Assembly (NCBI GenBank): GCA_937949555.1
Contig: CALEDV010000006.1
Span: forward strand, 1 to 54,499
Source: an uncultured bacterium
GTDB lineage: Bacteria > Nitrospirota > Thermodesulfovibrionia > Thermodesulfovibrionales > Dissulfurispiraceae
Direction: 5' to 3'
DNA length: 54,499 bases
The notes under the pieces were generated by a model. The model saw nothing but the letters and a program-made list of their open reading frames with translations, had not been told where the DNA came from and ran no database searches. Below, piece by piece: positions 26,494 through 34,995 of the stretch (the stretch's first letter is position 1; each line of letters opens with the position of its first letter). The position numbers and the translations under genes were made by a program.

Positions 26494-26556
26494 TGCATAT
26501 AAAGTCTTTCAGGCATGCCCTCTTGCCCCTACAGGTTTCTATGGGCAATTTTGGGA
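26494..26556. repeat. MITE-like dispersed repeat, right-end fragment (copy 3)
   Basis: About 63 bp match the right end of copies 1 and 2: CTTTCAGGCATGCCCTCTTG followed by CCCCTACAGGTTTCTATGGGCAATTTTGGGA. The ending is closer to copy 2, which also has CTACAG-TTTTCTGTCGGCA. The left arm and the centre are gone. Confidence 0.75.
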
Positions 26557-26894
26557 TCTCCCACGAATTGCCCTTGGGGATTTGTAAGAGGTTATGTCCT
26601 CAAGGTAAATTTTGAAGGGATGAAGGTGTTTTTTTAGCAGGATTAGGGACAATAAAAACTATTAACCAATTCCCAAAGGCCTGTTTTTAGGGTGTCAGTA
26701 GAGATAAAGGAAGGGGTTATTTCTTTATTGTTATCAAAATCTTTTAAGAGGAATTCCCTGTTGATGCCCTACTGCTCGGAGGGGTTACGACCCTGTATGG
26801 ATTCCTGCTTGCGCAGGAGTGACGTGTTTCCCATGAAGGGGCCTTCTGAAGAGATAGTAAATAGAAGAAATAAGGACAGAAGCGGGGGGTATTA

Positions 26895-27033
26895 GACAGA
26901 GATTATGCTGGAATTAGGGCAGGTGGTTTAACAGGTGTTGAGATTGGCAAGATATTGGGAGTTCACTACATCAAGTCAGGGGAGGAGGCCTTTAAGAGAG
27001 AAGATACAGGAGGCAAAAGGAGTTTTTCAATAG
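26895..27033 (+). pseudogene. Remnant of a REP-associated (Y1-type) transposase C-terminus
   Basis: One frame reads RAGGLTGVEIGKILGVHY and a neighbouring frame continues SSQGRRPLREKIQEAK before a TAG. Together they resemble the helix-turn-helix tail of REP-associated tyrosine transposases (L-T-G-x-E-I-G-x-x-x-G-V-x-Y ... V-S-Q-G-R-x-x-L-R-E-K). A frameshift separates the parts and no catalytic domain remains. The family assignment is moderate. Confidence 0.5.
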
Positions 27034-27070
27034 GGTTAAGGAATTACCAATAATAGTGAAGTGACCCCCT

Positions 27071-27313
27071 TTATCCCCCTGCTATAGGTGGAAAGAAGCT
27101 TATAACATCGCCATCATGAATGACCTTTCCATAATCATTACATATAAGACCGTTTATAACAACAATGAGAGGCCTATCACTTAAGGATAGTTTTTCTATT
27201 AATTTAGAAAGGATACAACCCTCTTCCAATTGAAGCAAATAATCCCCTTCTTCATCTTTTGGATAATTTTGGGGGGGAATTAACCCCCCAAAGAGTTTTA
27301 CCTTTATGTTCAT
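27071..27313 (-). CDS. MoaD/ThiS family sulfur carrier protein
   Basis: An 80-residue ubiquitin-fold protein ending in the diagnostic Gly-Gly (FFPPIAGG). The segment LIVVINGLICNDYGKVIHDG and DVISFFPP matches the MoaD/ThiS fold. MoaD donates sulfur to molybdopterin; dedicated copies next to aldehyde oxidoreductase genes are common. It begins four bases after the AOR stop, so it is surely co-expressed with AOR and probably serves its tungstopterin cofactor. Its ribosome site lies within the AOR tail. Confidence 0.9.
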   Translation of the reverse strand: MNIKVKLFGGLIPPQNYPKDEEGDYLLQLEEGCILSKLIEKLSLSDRPLIVVINGLICNDYGKVIHDGDVISFFPPIAGG

Positions 27314-27317
27314 AAAA

Positions 27318-29051
27318 CTACCAGTTAAATACCTTATCTAACTCCTCATCTTCAAACATAAAGACTTTGTTGTGAGGTGGCAGGGCCTCTTTGTAGAAGA
27401 ACTTGGGCAATCTATCTTTGTGTGATGTAAAACCTGCCCTAACATTGAACTCTCTCTCCATTTTTAATACATCCTTTCCGTATTCCAAGGCATCATCAAC
27501 GGTCATATTCCATCCGTAAAAACTATTCAATAGATCTAAGAAGGCCTGGAAGGTGTCCTGTTGATCCAATAATGCAAAGGCTATGAATAAACACATGCCG
27601 GTAGAATCTATAAAGGCAGTGGCAATCTGCAGGTTCCTTGAAAGCTCGATCTGCCCTTCTGGCTTTAGGGGATCTACAAAACCGCCACATTTCAAGACAT
27701 TTGTCGCTATAGCGTATCCAGCCGTATGGTCTGCACCCATTGGGCTTGTTGCATAGGTAACCCCTATACCCTGTGACCCTCTTGGGTCGTAGGCAGGAAA
27801 ACCCTGACCCTTTACAACAGGCACCCTATCTACTCCAAAGGCCTTGCCTGTATATTCCGCACCATTGCCGATAATCCTTCCTAAATAAGTCCCTTCCTTG
27901 ATCTCATTAAGAAGTCTGATCGACCCATCGGCATCTCCCCACTTCAATATACCTGCTTCCATGGCAACACTTATTGCAACGCCAACCTCAATTGTATCAA
28001 GCCCTATGGTATCGCAAAGGAAATCCATCATAGCTATCTTATCAATATCATCAATAGCACAGTTTCCACCTAAGGACCATACCGTCTCGTATTCTGGTTG
28101 TTTTGTAAGATAGTGCCCATCCTTATCGTGATATATTCCTGAGCATCTGATCACACAGCCCCTGTGACAACCATGGGTAGGATTACCACCTCTGTCCTTT
28201 TCAAACTGGGCTTGCACTTCGCCGCTTATCTTCCGTGCCCCTGCAAACTGACCTTCTTTGAAGTTGTATGTGGGATAGGCACCGACTTCATTGATAATAT
28301 TGGTCAGTATATTCGTCCCATAAGCAGGAAGCCCTTGCCCTGTAACAGGGTGTTTCTGCAATCCTGAAACAAATCTTTTATTTGCATCTTTAAAGGCCTC
28401 TGAATCCTTAGGCTCAAGGTGCTTAGTATCACTGTCATCTATTATTATTGCCTTGACTCCCTTTGACCCCATCACAGCGCCTACGCCACCTCTACCACAA
28501 TGTCGAGTAGGCCTGAGCTCCATATCTGTACAGGCTACTGATGCTGCAGATAGTCTCATCTCTCCCGCAGGGCCTATAGATATAACAGCAATCTTTTCTC
28601 CATATTCCTTCTTTAATTTATCAACTAATTCATAGTTGGTAAGCATCTTTAGAGAGTTGTCTTTTATTACCTTTACGCCACTTCTGCCTATCTCGATCTT
28701 ATAGAGATCTCCCTTCTTAGGCTTTCCCTCCAATACTATAGCGCCAATACCTAATCTCCCTAATACCTGCGATGGCTGACCTCCAGCATTAGCCTCTTTA
28801 ATACCCCCCGTCAGAGGGCTCTTACATCCCACAGATATCCTCCCTGACATGGCTGATGCACTACCACTTAACAATCCAGGTGCTATGACAAACTTATTAT
28901 CCTCTCCAAGGGGGTGACATAGTGGATCTACCTCACTTGAAAGGATTGCAGAAGTCAGGCCCCTACCCCCGTAACGCTCATATTTGCCAATTGGTTCCTC
29001 TCTGACCTCTGGGTTTTCTGCACCCATGTTGATCCTGATAAGTCTTCTCAT
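27318..29051 (-). CDS. aor: Tungsten-containing aldehyde:ferredoxin oxidoreductase
   Basis: A 577-residue AOR-family protein (usual length near 600). It would interconvert an aldehyde and a carboxylic acid with ferredoxin, using a bis-tungstopterin and one [4Fe-4S] cluster. Cluster cysteines are C295, C299 and C303 in HGCHRGCVIRC, with the fourth in DSTGMCLFIAF. The first two cysteines are three residues apart, versus two in Pyrococcus AOR. Cofactor-binding parts YDPRGSQGIGVTYATS and GADHTAGYAIATN, and the N-terminal KYERYGGRGL, are clear. An AAGGAGG site precedes its ATG. The substrate is not predictable; the neighbouring alcohol dehydrogenase suggests an alcohol-derived aldehyde. Confidence 0.94.
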   Translation of the reverse strand: MRRLIRINMGAENPEVREEPIGKYERYGGRGLTSAILSSEVDPLCHPLGEDNKFVIAPGLLSGSASAMSGRISVGCKSPLTGGIKEANAGGQPSQVLGRLGIGAIVLEGKPKKGDLYKIEIGRSGVKVIKDNSLKMLTNYELVDKLKKEYGEKIAVISIGPAGEMRLSAASVACTDMELRPTRHCGRGGVGAVMGSKGVKAIIIDDSDTKHLEPKDSEAFKDANKRFVSGLQKHPVTGQGLPAYGTNILTNIINEVGAYPTYNFKEGQFAGARKISGEVQAQFEKDRGGNPTHGCHRGCVIRCSGIYHDKDGHYLTKQPEYETVWSLGGNCAIDDIDKIAMMDFLCDTIGLDTIEVGVAISVAMEAGILKWGDADGSIRLLNEIKEGTYLGRIIGNGAEYTGKAFGVDRVPVVKGQGFPAYDPRGSQGIGVTYATSPMGADHTAGYAIATNVLKCGGFVDPLKPEGQIELSRNLQIATAFIDSTGMCLFIAFALLDQQDTFQAFLDLLNSFYGWNMTVDDALEYGKDVLKMEREFNVRAGFTSHKDRLPKFFYKEALPPHNKVFMFEDEELDKVFNW

Positions 29052-29195
29052 CTTTAGCCTCCTTAATTTAAAGTAAGGTCAAAGGTTTCAAGGCTAAAAG
29101 CCGTAAAAAACCTTTGTTAATCAATACATTGTTCTCCAAATAGGCCTGTCTTACTCGCAGCTTTTTATGAAACCTTAAACACTACCAGTTTTAAT

Positions 29196-30461
29196 CTAAA
29201 TTAAACAATTAAAAAGATCGCCACACCATAAACATGCACCACAGGGGACTGCATTTGAATAGCAATCATAACTAAAGTCCTCTAACTCCATAAGGTCACA
29301 TAAGGCAAAATTACAATCGTAACAATAGGGATATCCATATCTCGCAACATCTTCCCGAAATCTCTTATAGAGTTGCTTATTGTAAATATCTAAAGGGTGT
29401 TCTGTATTGATATTGCCGAAACTCACTTTTTTGACCTCTTTTTTGAGGTTACCCACATAACACTCAAAATCGTGCCATAAAAAGTAACAGGGTGACACCT
29501 CACCATCAACAGATACAAATATACATTTATTCTCGATAAATTCACACCTCCTATCACTCTTTGGGAAGACAGGAGGGATCTTGAAGTTGATCTTGTTTTG
29601 TAAACATATCTCTTTTACCCTGTCCAGTAGAGATTCCACATTGTTTAGAGATTGTTCGTCCATCTCCATCAATTTTTTCAGATTCAATGTCAGACCAATA
29701 CCTTCAGCCTCTTCATACATCGATTTGTAGAGATCGTCTATTTCTAAATTGTAATCTACATACTCTGCTGATTTTCTCTTTGCCAGATCTAACCAATCTT
29801 CATGGGTATATCCTTTGTCTTGTAGTATTGTTGACCATTTTTTAAAGACCTTTACCGATGTCTCGTTATTGGTGTCGTAGGCGACCTTGGAAACCAGAGC
29901 CTTAGATGATGGTATGAGGTGAGAGATGATGAGAAAATCTATCTTAAAAGATATCAGTTTCTGGAGTATTTCTAAAAGCTCCTTCAGATTGTCCTTTGTT
30001 AAGACTATTTCAGCGCCATACTTGAGGTTTTTAAAATCTTCTCTTGTTTTTAGTAATATCTCAAAACTCCTTTCAGCATTCTCAAGGCTGTGACATTCAA
30101 ACCCACCCTCCAGTGTATCTACCGATATGATTACATTATCGAGCCCGCCTCGAGCAAGGGCATAGGCCTTTTCTTCATTGAAAAGATATCCATTGGTTTG
30201 AAGACCTATGGTAGAGCTATCCTTCATCTCGCTCTTGGCAAATTTTATCATATCAATTATTTCTGGATTTAAAAGAGGCTCCCCAAAGCCGGAAAAGACA
30301 AGACTATCCAAAGCAGGAAGCAGTTCCTTTAGTCTTGTAAACTCAGACAACGTCATGAAAGACTTATCAAGAGGGCCCTTTTGTTGCATCAAAAAGCACA
30401 TCTCACATTGATAATTACATTTTCTTGATATCTCTGTTATCAACCTCAAAGGATGTTCCAT
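29196..30461 (-). CDS. Radical SAM maturase of a tungsten oxidoreductase
   Basis: A 421-residue radical SAM/SPASM protein with the cluster motif C15-NYQ-C19-EM-C22. A long cysteine-rich C-terminus follows (VSPCYFLWHDFECYVG, GYPYCYDCNFALCDLME, and VPCGACLWCGDLFNC at the end), able to hold two auxiliary clusters. It lies directly upstream of AOR and MoaD on the same strand. Proteins of this kind next to AOR genes are described as tungsten-cofactor oxidoreductase radical SAM maturases (the Cmo-like group). Assignment rests on architecture plus context. The chemistry it performs on the cofactor or enzyme is not known. Confidence 0.8.
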   Translation of the reverse strand: MEHPLRLITEISRKCNYQCEMCFLMQQKGPLDKSFMTLSEFTRLKELLPALDSLVFSGFGEPLLNPEIIDMIKFAKSEMKDSSTIGLQTNGYLFNEEKAYALARGGLDNVIISVDTLEGGFECHSLENAERSFEILLKTREDFKNLKYGAEIVLTKDNLKELLEILQKLISFKIDFLIISHLIPSSKALVSKVAYDTNNETSVKVFKKWSTILQDKGYTHEDWLDLAKRKSAEYVDYNLEIDDLYKSMYEEAEGIGLTLNLKKLMEMDEQSLNNVESLLDRVKEICLQNKINFKIPPVFPKSDRRCEFIENKCIFVSVDGEVSPCYFLWHDFECYVGNLKKEVKKVSFGNINTEHPLDIYNKQLYKRFREDVARYGYPYCYDCNFALCDLMELEDFSYDCYSNAVPCGACLWCGDLFNCLI

Positions 30462-30560
30462 TAATTTGTCATAAATTAAAACTCAAATTTTAAAATATGT
30501 TTAGTCATGCCACAAATCTCTCAAATTATATGCAAAAACTTTTAATTTATTGAAATTGAT

Positions 30561-30595
30561 AAACAGGGAGGAAGTATAAAATCTCCTCCCTGTTT
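30561..30595 (-). terminator. Rho-independent-like terminator after the alcohol dehydrogenase gene
   Basis: A perfect 12-bp stem (AAACAGGGAGGA at 30561-30572 paired with TCCTCCCTGTTT at 30584-30595) with an 11-base loop, 15 bp past the dehydrogenase stop. On the minus strand the stem ends in GTTT followed by ATCAATTTC, a short T tract. It separates the dehydrogenase unit from the maturase-AOR-MoaD unit. Confidence 0.75.
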
Positions 30596-30609
30596 TCAAA
30601 ACATATTAA

Positions 30610-31773
30610 CTACATAGCATTTTTGTAGATCTGGACAATATCACTCAATGTTGCCTTTCTTGGATTTGTAAAACTGCATGCATCTTTCATGGCATTTTCA
30701 GCCATAACTGGGATGTCCTTTTCTTTGACATTAAGCTCAGAGAGCCCTTTTGGGATACCTATGTCTCTTGATAATTTCACTATAGCATCTATAGCCTTTT
30801 CAGCGGCGTCCCTTACTGACAATCCCGATACATCCTCTCCCATAGCTACAGCAATATCCACAAACCGTTGAGGATTTGAAATCAGGTTAAAACGCTCCAC
30901 ATGGGGGAGCAGTATCGCATTACAAACGCCATGGGGGAGATTATAAAATCCTCCTAACTGATGAGCCATAGCATGTACAAAACCTAAGCTTGCGTTGTTA
31001 AAGGCCATTCCGCCTAAAAATTCAGCAAAGACCATTTTCTCTCTTGCCTCGAAATCATCACCGTTGGCAACTGCTCTCCTTAAATACTGGCTAACCAGTT
31101 TTATTGACATCAGTGCAGCTGAATCAGTCAGAGGATTAGCTAAAGTAGAGACATATGCCTCCACCGAATGGGTTAAAGCGTCCATACCTGTTGCAGCTGT
31201 CAAATCCCGAGGTTTTTTCATCATCATAAGGGGATCATCAATAGCAACATTCGGTGTGCAACGCCAATCTACAATGGCCATCTTTACATGTCGATCCGTA
31301 TCAGTGATGATACAAAAACGGGTCATCTCACTAGCAGTACCAGCTGTAGTATTAACAGCAATGAGCGGTATCATGGGTTTAGTTGATTTATCAACACCTT
31401 CATAATCACGAATATTACCACCATTTGCAGCCACTATTCCAATGCCCTTTGCACAATCATGACTTGACCCTCCACCAACGGAGACAATCAAGTTACATTT
31501 TTCTTTCTTAAAAACATCAACACCATCATGCACGTTTTTGTCTGTTGGGTTTGGCTCAGCACCAGGGAAAATAACTACTTTAACCCCTTCTTTTTCAATC
31601 ATGTCAGCCACTTCCTTGGCAACACCCGATTTGAAGAGATAATCGTCTGTCACAAGCAACACCTTTTCCCCTCCAAGCAGTTTTGCCTGTTTAGCCACAT
31701 TCTGTACAGCACCTGCTCCAACGAAATTAACCGTTGGCATGAAATAACCATAATATTGTTGCACAACAGCCAT
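30610..31773 (-). CDS. Iron-containing alcohol dehydrogenase
   Basis: A 387-residue group III dehydrogenase that oxidises a primary alcohol with NAD(P)+ or reduces the aldehyde. The nucleotide site is GGGSSHDCAKG. Metal ligands appear in GMDALTHSVEAYVS, VHAMAHQLGG and LPHGVCNAILLPHVE. The frame extends upstream to 31905, but the ATG at 31773 has a strong AAGGAGG site and gives the normal N-terminus (VQQYYGYFMPTVNFVGAGA). It is preceded by a -24/-12 promoter and followed by a strong hairpin, so it can form its own transcript under the divergently positioned activator's control. Likely partner of AOR in alcohol to acid oxidation. Confidence 0.95.
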   Translation of the reverse strand: MAVVQQYYGYFMPTVNFVGAGAVQNVAKQAKLLGGEKVLLVTDDYLFKSGVAKEVADMIEKEGVKVVIFPGAEPNPTDKNVHDGVDVFKKEKCNLIVSVGGGSSHDCAKGIGIVAANGGNIRDYEGVDKSTKPMIPLIAVNTTAGTASEMTRFCIITDTDRHVKMAIVDWRCTPNVAIDDPLMMMKKPRDLTAATGMDALTHSVEAYVSTLANPLTDSAALMSIKLVSQYLRRAVANGDDFEAREKMVFAEFLGGMAFNNASLGFVHAMAHQLGGFYNLPHGVCNAILLPHVERFNLISNPQRFVDIAVAMGEDVSGLSVRDAAEKAIDAIVKLSRDIGIPKGLSELNVKEKDIPVMAENAMKDACSFTNPRKATLSDIVQIYKNAM

Positions 31774-31811
31774 ATTTATTACCTCCTTATTTTTTTTTAC
31801 AGTTGTTGAAG

Positions 31812-31827
31812 AACAAAAAGAATGCCA
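31812..31827 (-). promoter_or_regulatory. Candidate sigma-54 (-24/-12) promoter of the alcohol dehydrogenase gene
   Basis: On the minus strand TGGCAT-TCTTT-TTGTT matches the TGGCAC-N5-TTGCW consensus except for two positions (C to T in each half, including the -12 C). It lies about 40 bp upstream of the ATG at 31773. A sigma-54 activator gene sits immediately upstream, which makes the match believable. Confidence 0.65.
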
Positions 31828-31897
31828 ACAAAAGATAATTAGAAACTTATTGAAAAAAAAGCTTTTTAATTGGATGGTCAAAAAATATGTATCAAAA

Positions 31898-31914
31898 TGA
31901 AACACTCTGTTTCA
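31898..31914. promoter_or_regulatory. Palindromic activator-binding site candidate
   Basis: TGAAACA-CTC-TGTTTCA is a perfect 7-bp inverted repeat with a 3-bp spacer. It lies about 75 bp upstream of the -24/-12 promoter and just after the activator gene stop. Distance and symmetry are those expected of an enhancer bound by a Fis-type helix-turn-helix regulator such as AcoR. Confidence 0.65.
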
Positions 31915-31922
31915 GAACAGAA

Positions 31923-33776
31923 CTAATTTTTGATGAGATTATACTCTTGCAGCTTTCTGTACAGGGTTGTTCTTCCCATTCCAAGTATCTTGGCAGCAGG
32001 TGCTATTTTCCATCTGGTTTTCTTAAGGACATCTAATATTGTGAGTTTTGTAGTCTCATCTAAGATATCATTTTTACTGTATAACACATTGAATTGTGTT
32101 GTTTGCATGATCTCTGTAGGTAGCTCATCGGGTGTTATCCTGCAATTTTTACAAAGAGCAACCATACTATAAATTACATTTTCTAACTCTCTAATATTAC
32201 CAGGCCAATCATATTTAATTAAATAACTGTATAAATCATCATCAACCTCTGCCATTGGCACTCCCATGTTAATACAAGCCTTTTTTACAAAATAATCTAC
32301 CAACTCATAAATATCTTCCTTTCTCTCTCTGAGAGAAGGAATGCTTATAGTAACTACCTTTAATCTGTAATACAGGTCTGAACGAAAAAGACCAACATTA
32401 ACTAATTTGGATAGATCTTTATTTGTGGCAGCAATGACCCTTACATCGATTTTTCTCTCTTCGTTATCGCCTATTCTATATAGCACCTTTTCTTGTAAAA
32501 GCCTTAAAAGGGCTGTTTGAGAACTAAGAGGCATATCTCCAATTTCGTCCAGAAATATTGTACCGCCCTTTGCTAATTCAAATTTACCCAGTTGTCCACC
32601 CTTTTTTGCACCTGTAAAAGCTCCTTCGGCATACCCAAAAAACTCACTTTCCACTAAACTGTCAGGAATAGATGAACAATTCAGGGCTATGAAAGGACCT
32701 TTATGACGCATACTATTTTCATGTATAAACCTTGCCAATAACTCCTTGCCCGTACCACTCTCCCCGTAGATTAAGACGGTAATATTCATTTTTGCTATCT
32801 TTTGTGCCACACCGATTACATGGAGAAATTTCTCACTCCTTCCAATCATTTGTAAACCAAAAAAATCTCTCCTTTTATCTAATGTATTTTGGGAATAACC
32901 ACTGTTGTCAGTCAAAATCACATATTTATCATTGGGACCCTCTGGAGTGTCATTTTTGTCAGTTATACTTAGTAATTTACCCTTTTTGAGGTTGAATACC
33001 TCTTCAACTGATCTGCTAATCAGTTCTTGTCTGCTTTTGTTAAGAATTTTTAGAGCTTTATAATGAATTTTTTTTATCAAACCATTATCATCAATTTGTA
33101 TCAGTCCACAATTTACTAAATAGTTTAAAAGCTTAAAATTCTCATTGCATATTTTAATCTGTTTTTTTAGTTTTTCTATAAGAAGATTTTGTTCAATCAT
33201 CTTAGAGCCAATTAGGGCATATTCTAAATAACCATTATCCTTTTGATTACAATCTCCTGAAATATTGAGTATCCCATAGAATTCCTTATCATGACCCAAA
33301 ATAGGTGCAGCCCAACAAGACAAAAAATGGTTTTTTTTAACATAATGCTCCCACCCAAGAACCTTCACAGGCATGTTTGCATACAATGCAGTGCCAATTG
33401 CATTGGTACCCCTGTACTCCTCATGCCAGCAAGCACCTGGAGATAATTGCACCCTGTATGCCTTATTGATAAAGGGTGGATCACCAAGCACTTTTAAAAT
33501 ATAGCCGTATCTGTCGCACAATATAACCATATTGTTTTTTCCTTTAACGAGGTTGTAGATGTACAGAAGCACTTTCTCTGCTGCAATTAGCAATTCTTCA
33601 TTTTGTAGAAGCCTCTCCCTAAGTTGAGAAATAGATAAGATCCCAGCATCTTTTGCAGATTCATGATTTACATTGTAACTTTTAGATCTTTGCCAAGAGC
33701 TTAAGATTATTGGACTTAGATCAGGGGTTGCTTTGATCTTATCGTTTACAACATAGTTTTTCCAGATTTCACTCAT
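31923..33776 (-). CDS. AcoR-type sigma-54-dependent transcriptional activator
   Basis: A 617-residue activator of alcohol or acetoin catabolic genes. An N-terminal GAF-type sensor occupies about 60-190 (ERLLQNEELLIAAE, PGACWHEEYRGTNAIGTAL). A PAS-like middle follows (215-290). The AAA+ domain has Walker A GESGTGKE (338-345), GAFTGA (385-390) for sigma-54 contact and FLDEIGDMP. The C-terminal Fis-type HTH ends in ILGMGRTTLYRKLQEYN. It has no receiver domain, so it senses a small molecule directly. It is encoded just upstream of the dehydrogenase and AOR genes. Its sequence is visibly AT-rich, like the rest of this island. Confidence 0.94.
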   Translation of the reverse strand: MSEIWKNYVVNDKIKATPDLSPIILSSWQRSKSYNVNHESAKDAGILSISQLRERLLQNEELLIAAEKVLLYIYNLVKGKNNMVILCDRYGYILKVLGDPPFINKAYRVQLSPGACWHEEYRGTNAIGTALYANMPVKVLGWEHYVKKNHFLSCWAAPILGHDKEFYGILNISGDCNQKDNGYLEYALIGSKMIEQNLLIEKLKKQIKICNENFKLLNYLVNCGLIQIDDNGLIKKIHYKALKILNKSRQELISRSVEEVFNLKKGKLLSITDKNDTPEGPNDKYVILTDNSGYSQNTLDKRRDFFGLQMIGRSEKFLHVIGVAQKIAKMNITVLIYGESGTGKELLARFIHENSMRHKGPFIALNCSSIPDSLVESEFFGYAEGAFTGAKKGGQLGKFELAKGGTIFLDEIGDMPLSSQTALLRLLQEKVLYRIGDNEERKIDVRVIAATNKDLSKLVNVGLFRSDLYYRLKVVTISIPSLRERKEDIYELVDYFVKKACINMGVPMAEVDDDLYSYLIKYDWPGNIRELENVIYSMVALCKNCRITPDELPTEIMQTTQFNVLYSKNDILDETTKLTILDVLKKTRWKIAPAAKILGMGRTTLYRKLQEYNLIKN

Positions 33777-34133
33777 TTTTGGGATAGCTTTTGTAGGTGC
33801 ATTATTTGTTTTTGAATGTGATCTTTTTATCTCAAGTTATAATTTTTAAATAAAAAACCATTTACTTGATCATTAATATAGTTTAATTTAAATATACAAA
33901 ATGTCAAGTTTATTTAGACCTCCGAAAAATAGACATAGACATAGACATCAGCATACCACTCAATTAGTCCATTTAAAGGCATTTTAAAAATTGTTTGAGC
34001 AGCAAGCCGATAGAAAATGTTCTAGGTTTTGCCTTTGCTGCCCTTCCCTGTCTCAAAATCTCTTTAAAATTACCTTTCTCGGACGCACCTCTCCCTTTCG
34101 GTTATTAAATCCTGCCCTTAATCCCTGCTTTTT
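33777..34133. other. Intergenic, AT-rich upstream region of the activator
   Basis: About 360 bp without a gene. It contains the upstream region of the activator gene, three short tandem copies of ATAGAC at 33929-33946, and sequence that probably belongs to the decayed transposon whose C-terminus follows. No convincing promoter motif was found. Confidence 0.5.
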
Positions 34134-34376
34134 TTAATATGGCAAGGCGGCTATAGCCTCCATCCTTTTCATCATCCTTATGTAATGATTAAACTTCTCT
34201 AAGGTTGCTGCTATCTTGAGCCTGACCCTATTGCTATGGTCAGATATCCATGCCGCTGCATACACAACTTTCCATCTCAGTGTCCCTATCGTGCAGCTCT
34301 GATACCCTTCCTGTATTACAAAATGCTTCTGCGCTATCATAAGGTTGTAGGTCAGCACTCCAACGCTCAAATACAT
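34134..34376 (-). pseudogene. C-terminal remnant of a DDE transposase
   Basis: An 80-residue open frame reading MYLSVGVLTYNLMIAQKHFV near the start, then TLRWKVVYAAAWISDH and LEKFNHYIRMMKRMEAI. This has the look of the last part of an IS4/IS1380-like DDE transposase, where Y-N-L and the R-x-x-L-K-I-A ending are conserved. Nothing of the catalytic core is readable nearby. I could not assign the IS family from memory. Confidence 0.6.
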
Positions 34377-34386
34377 TGCATTTGCC

Positions 34387-34995
34387 TCAAACCCTCCTCA
34401 GGGCATTTGTTCTATTCCCACCCCATCTCTTGAATAACTCATTATCAATACCCATAGCGTCGAGCATCTTGCCACAATAGAAGGAGAGCATATCTTCAAG
34501 GCTTTTTGGCCCGTAATAAAAGGCTGGTACTGGAGGCGCAATAATAACCCCCAACCTTGATAATTTAAGCATGTTTTCTAAATGGATGGCGCTAAAGGGC
34601 ATCTCCCTTGGACTCAAAAGGAGCCTTCTCCCCTCTTTGAGGGTTACATCAGCAGCCCTTTCAATAAGACTTGAACCATACCCGTTGGCTATGGCAGCGA
34701 GGGTTTTCATAGAGCAGGGCACTACAAACATGCCGTCAGTTTTAAAAGAACCGCTTGCCACAGGGCAATAGAAGTCTGTGTGGCTGTGCAGAAAAAGCCT
34801 GTCTGTTTGATAAAAAGAGATTATTTGCTCTTCAGGGCATCCAATCCAATTAATGCCAGTCTCAGTTTTTAAAATTGATAGGGCTTCATCAGTGATAATA
34901 AGATGCACCTCAGAGGATTTCAGTATCTCCCTAACAAGGCTTATTCCTATTATGGTACCGCTTGCCCCTGATATGCCCACAATATATTTCTTCAC
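34387..34995 (-). CDS. ubiX: UbiX family flavin prenyltransferase
   Basis: UbiX joins a dimethylallyl group to FMN to make the prenylated flavin used by UbiD-type decarboxylases. The 202-residue protein starts with YIVGISGASGTIIGISLV, carries GSFKTDGMFVVPCSMKTLAA and ERAADVTLKEGRRLLLSPRE, and ends near FYCGKMLDAMGID. These are family signatures. Its start overlaps the stop of the NtrC-type regulator by one base, so the two are coupled. No ubiD gene is beside it in the window. Confidence 0.95.
   Translation of the reverse strand: MKKYIVGISGASGTIIGISLVREILKSSEVHLIITDEALSILKTETGINWIGCPEEQIISFYQTDRLFLHSHTDFYCPVASGSFKTDGMFVVPCSMKTLAAIANGYGSSLIERAADVTLKEGRRLLLSPREMPFSAIHLENMLKLSRLGVIIAPPVPAFYYGPKSLEDMLSFYCGKMLDAMGIDNELFKRWGGNRTNALRRV

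Larger units (their letters stand above)
26375..27070. other. Gene-poor region with repeat and transposase debris
   Basis: About 700 bp without an intact gene. It holds the promoter side of the HDOD gene, the truncated third copy of the MITE-like repeat (26494-26556), a short perfect palindrome CCTGC-TTGC-GCAGG (26804-26817) of the kind often dispersed in bacterial genomes, and a transposase remnant (26895-27033). It marks the boundary between the signalling operon and the AT-rich AOR island. Confidence 0.7.

Noticed and set aside
30480-30520. A TGGCAT-like -24 element upstream of the radical SAM maturase on the minus strand
   Set aside because: The -12 half does not match (AACAT at the right spacing), so it is not a convincing sigma-54 promoter.
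33929-33946. Three tandem ATAGAC units, considered as a possible repeat array
   Set aside because: Only three six-base units without spacers are present; this is a simple microsatellite, not a CRISPR array or iteron set.
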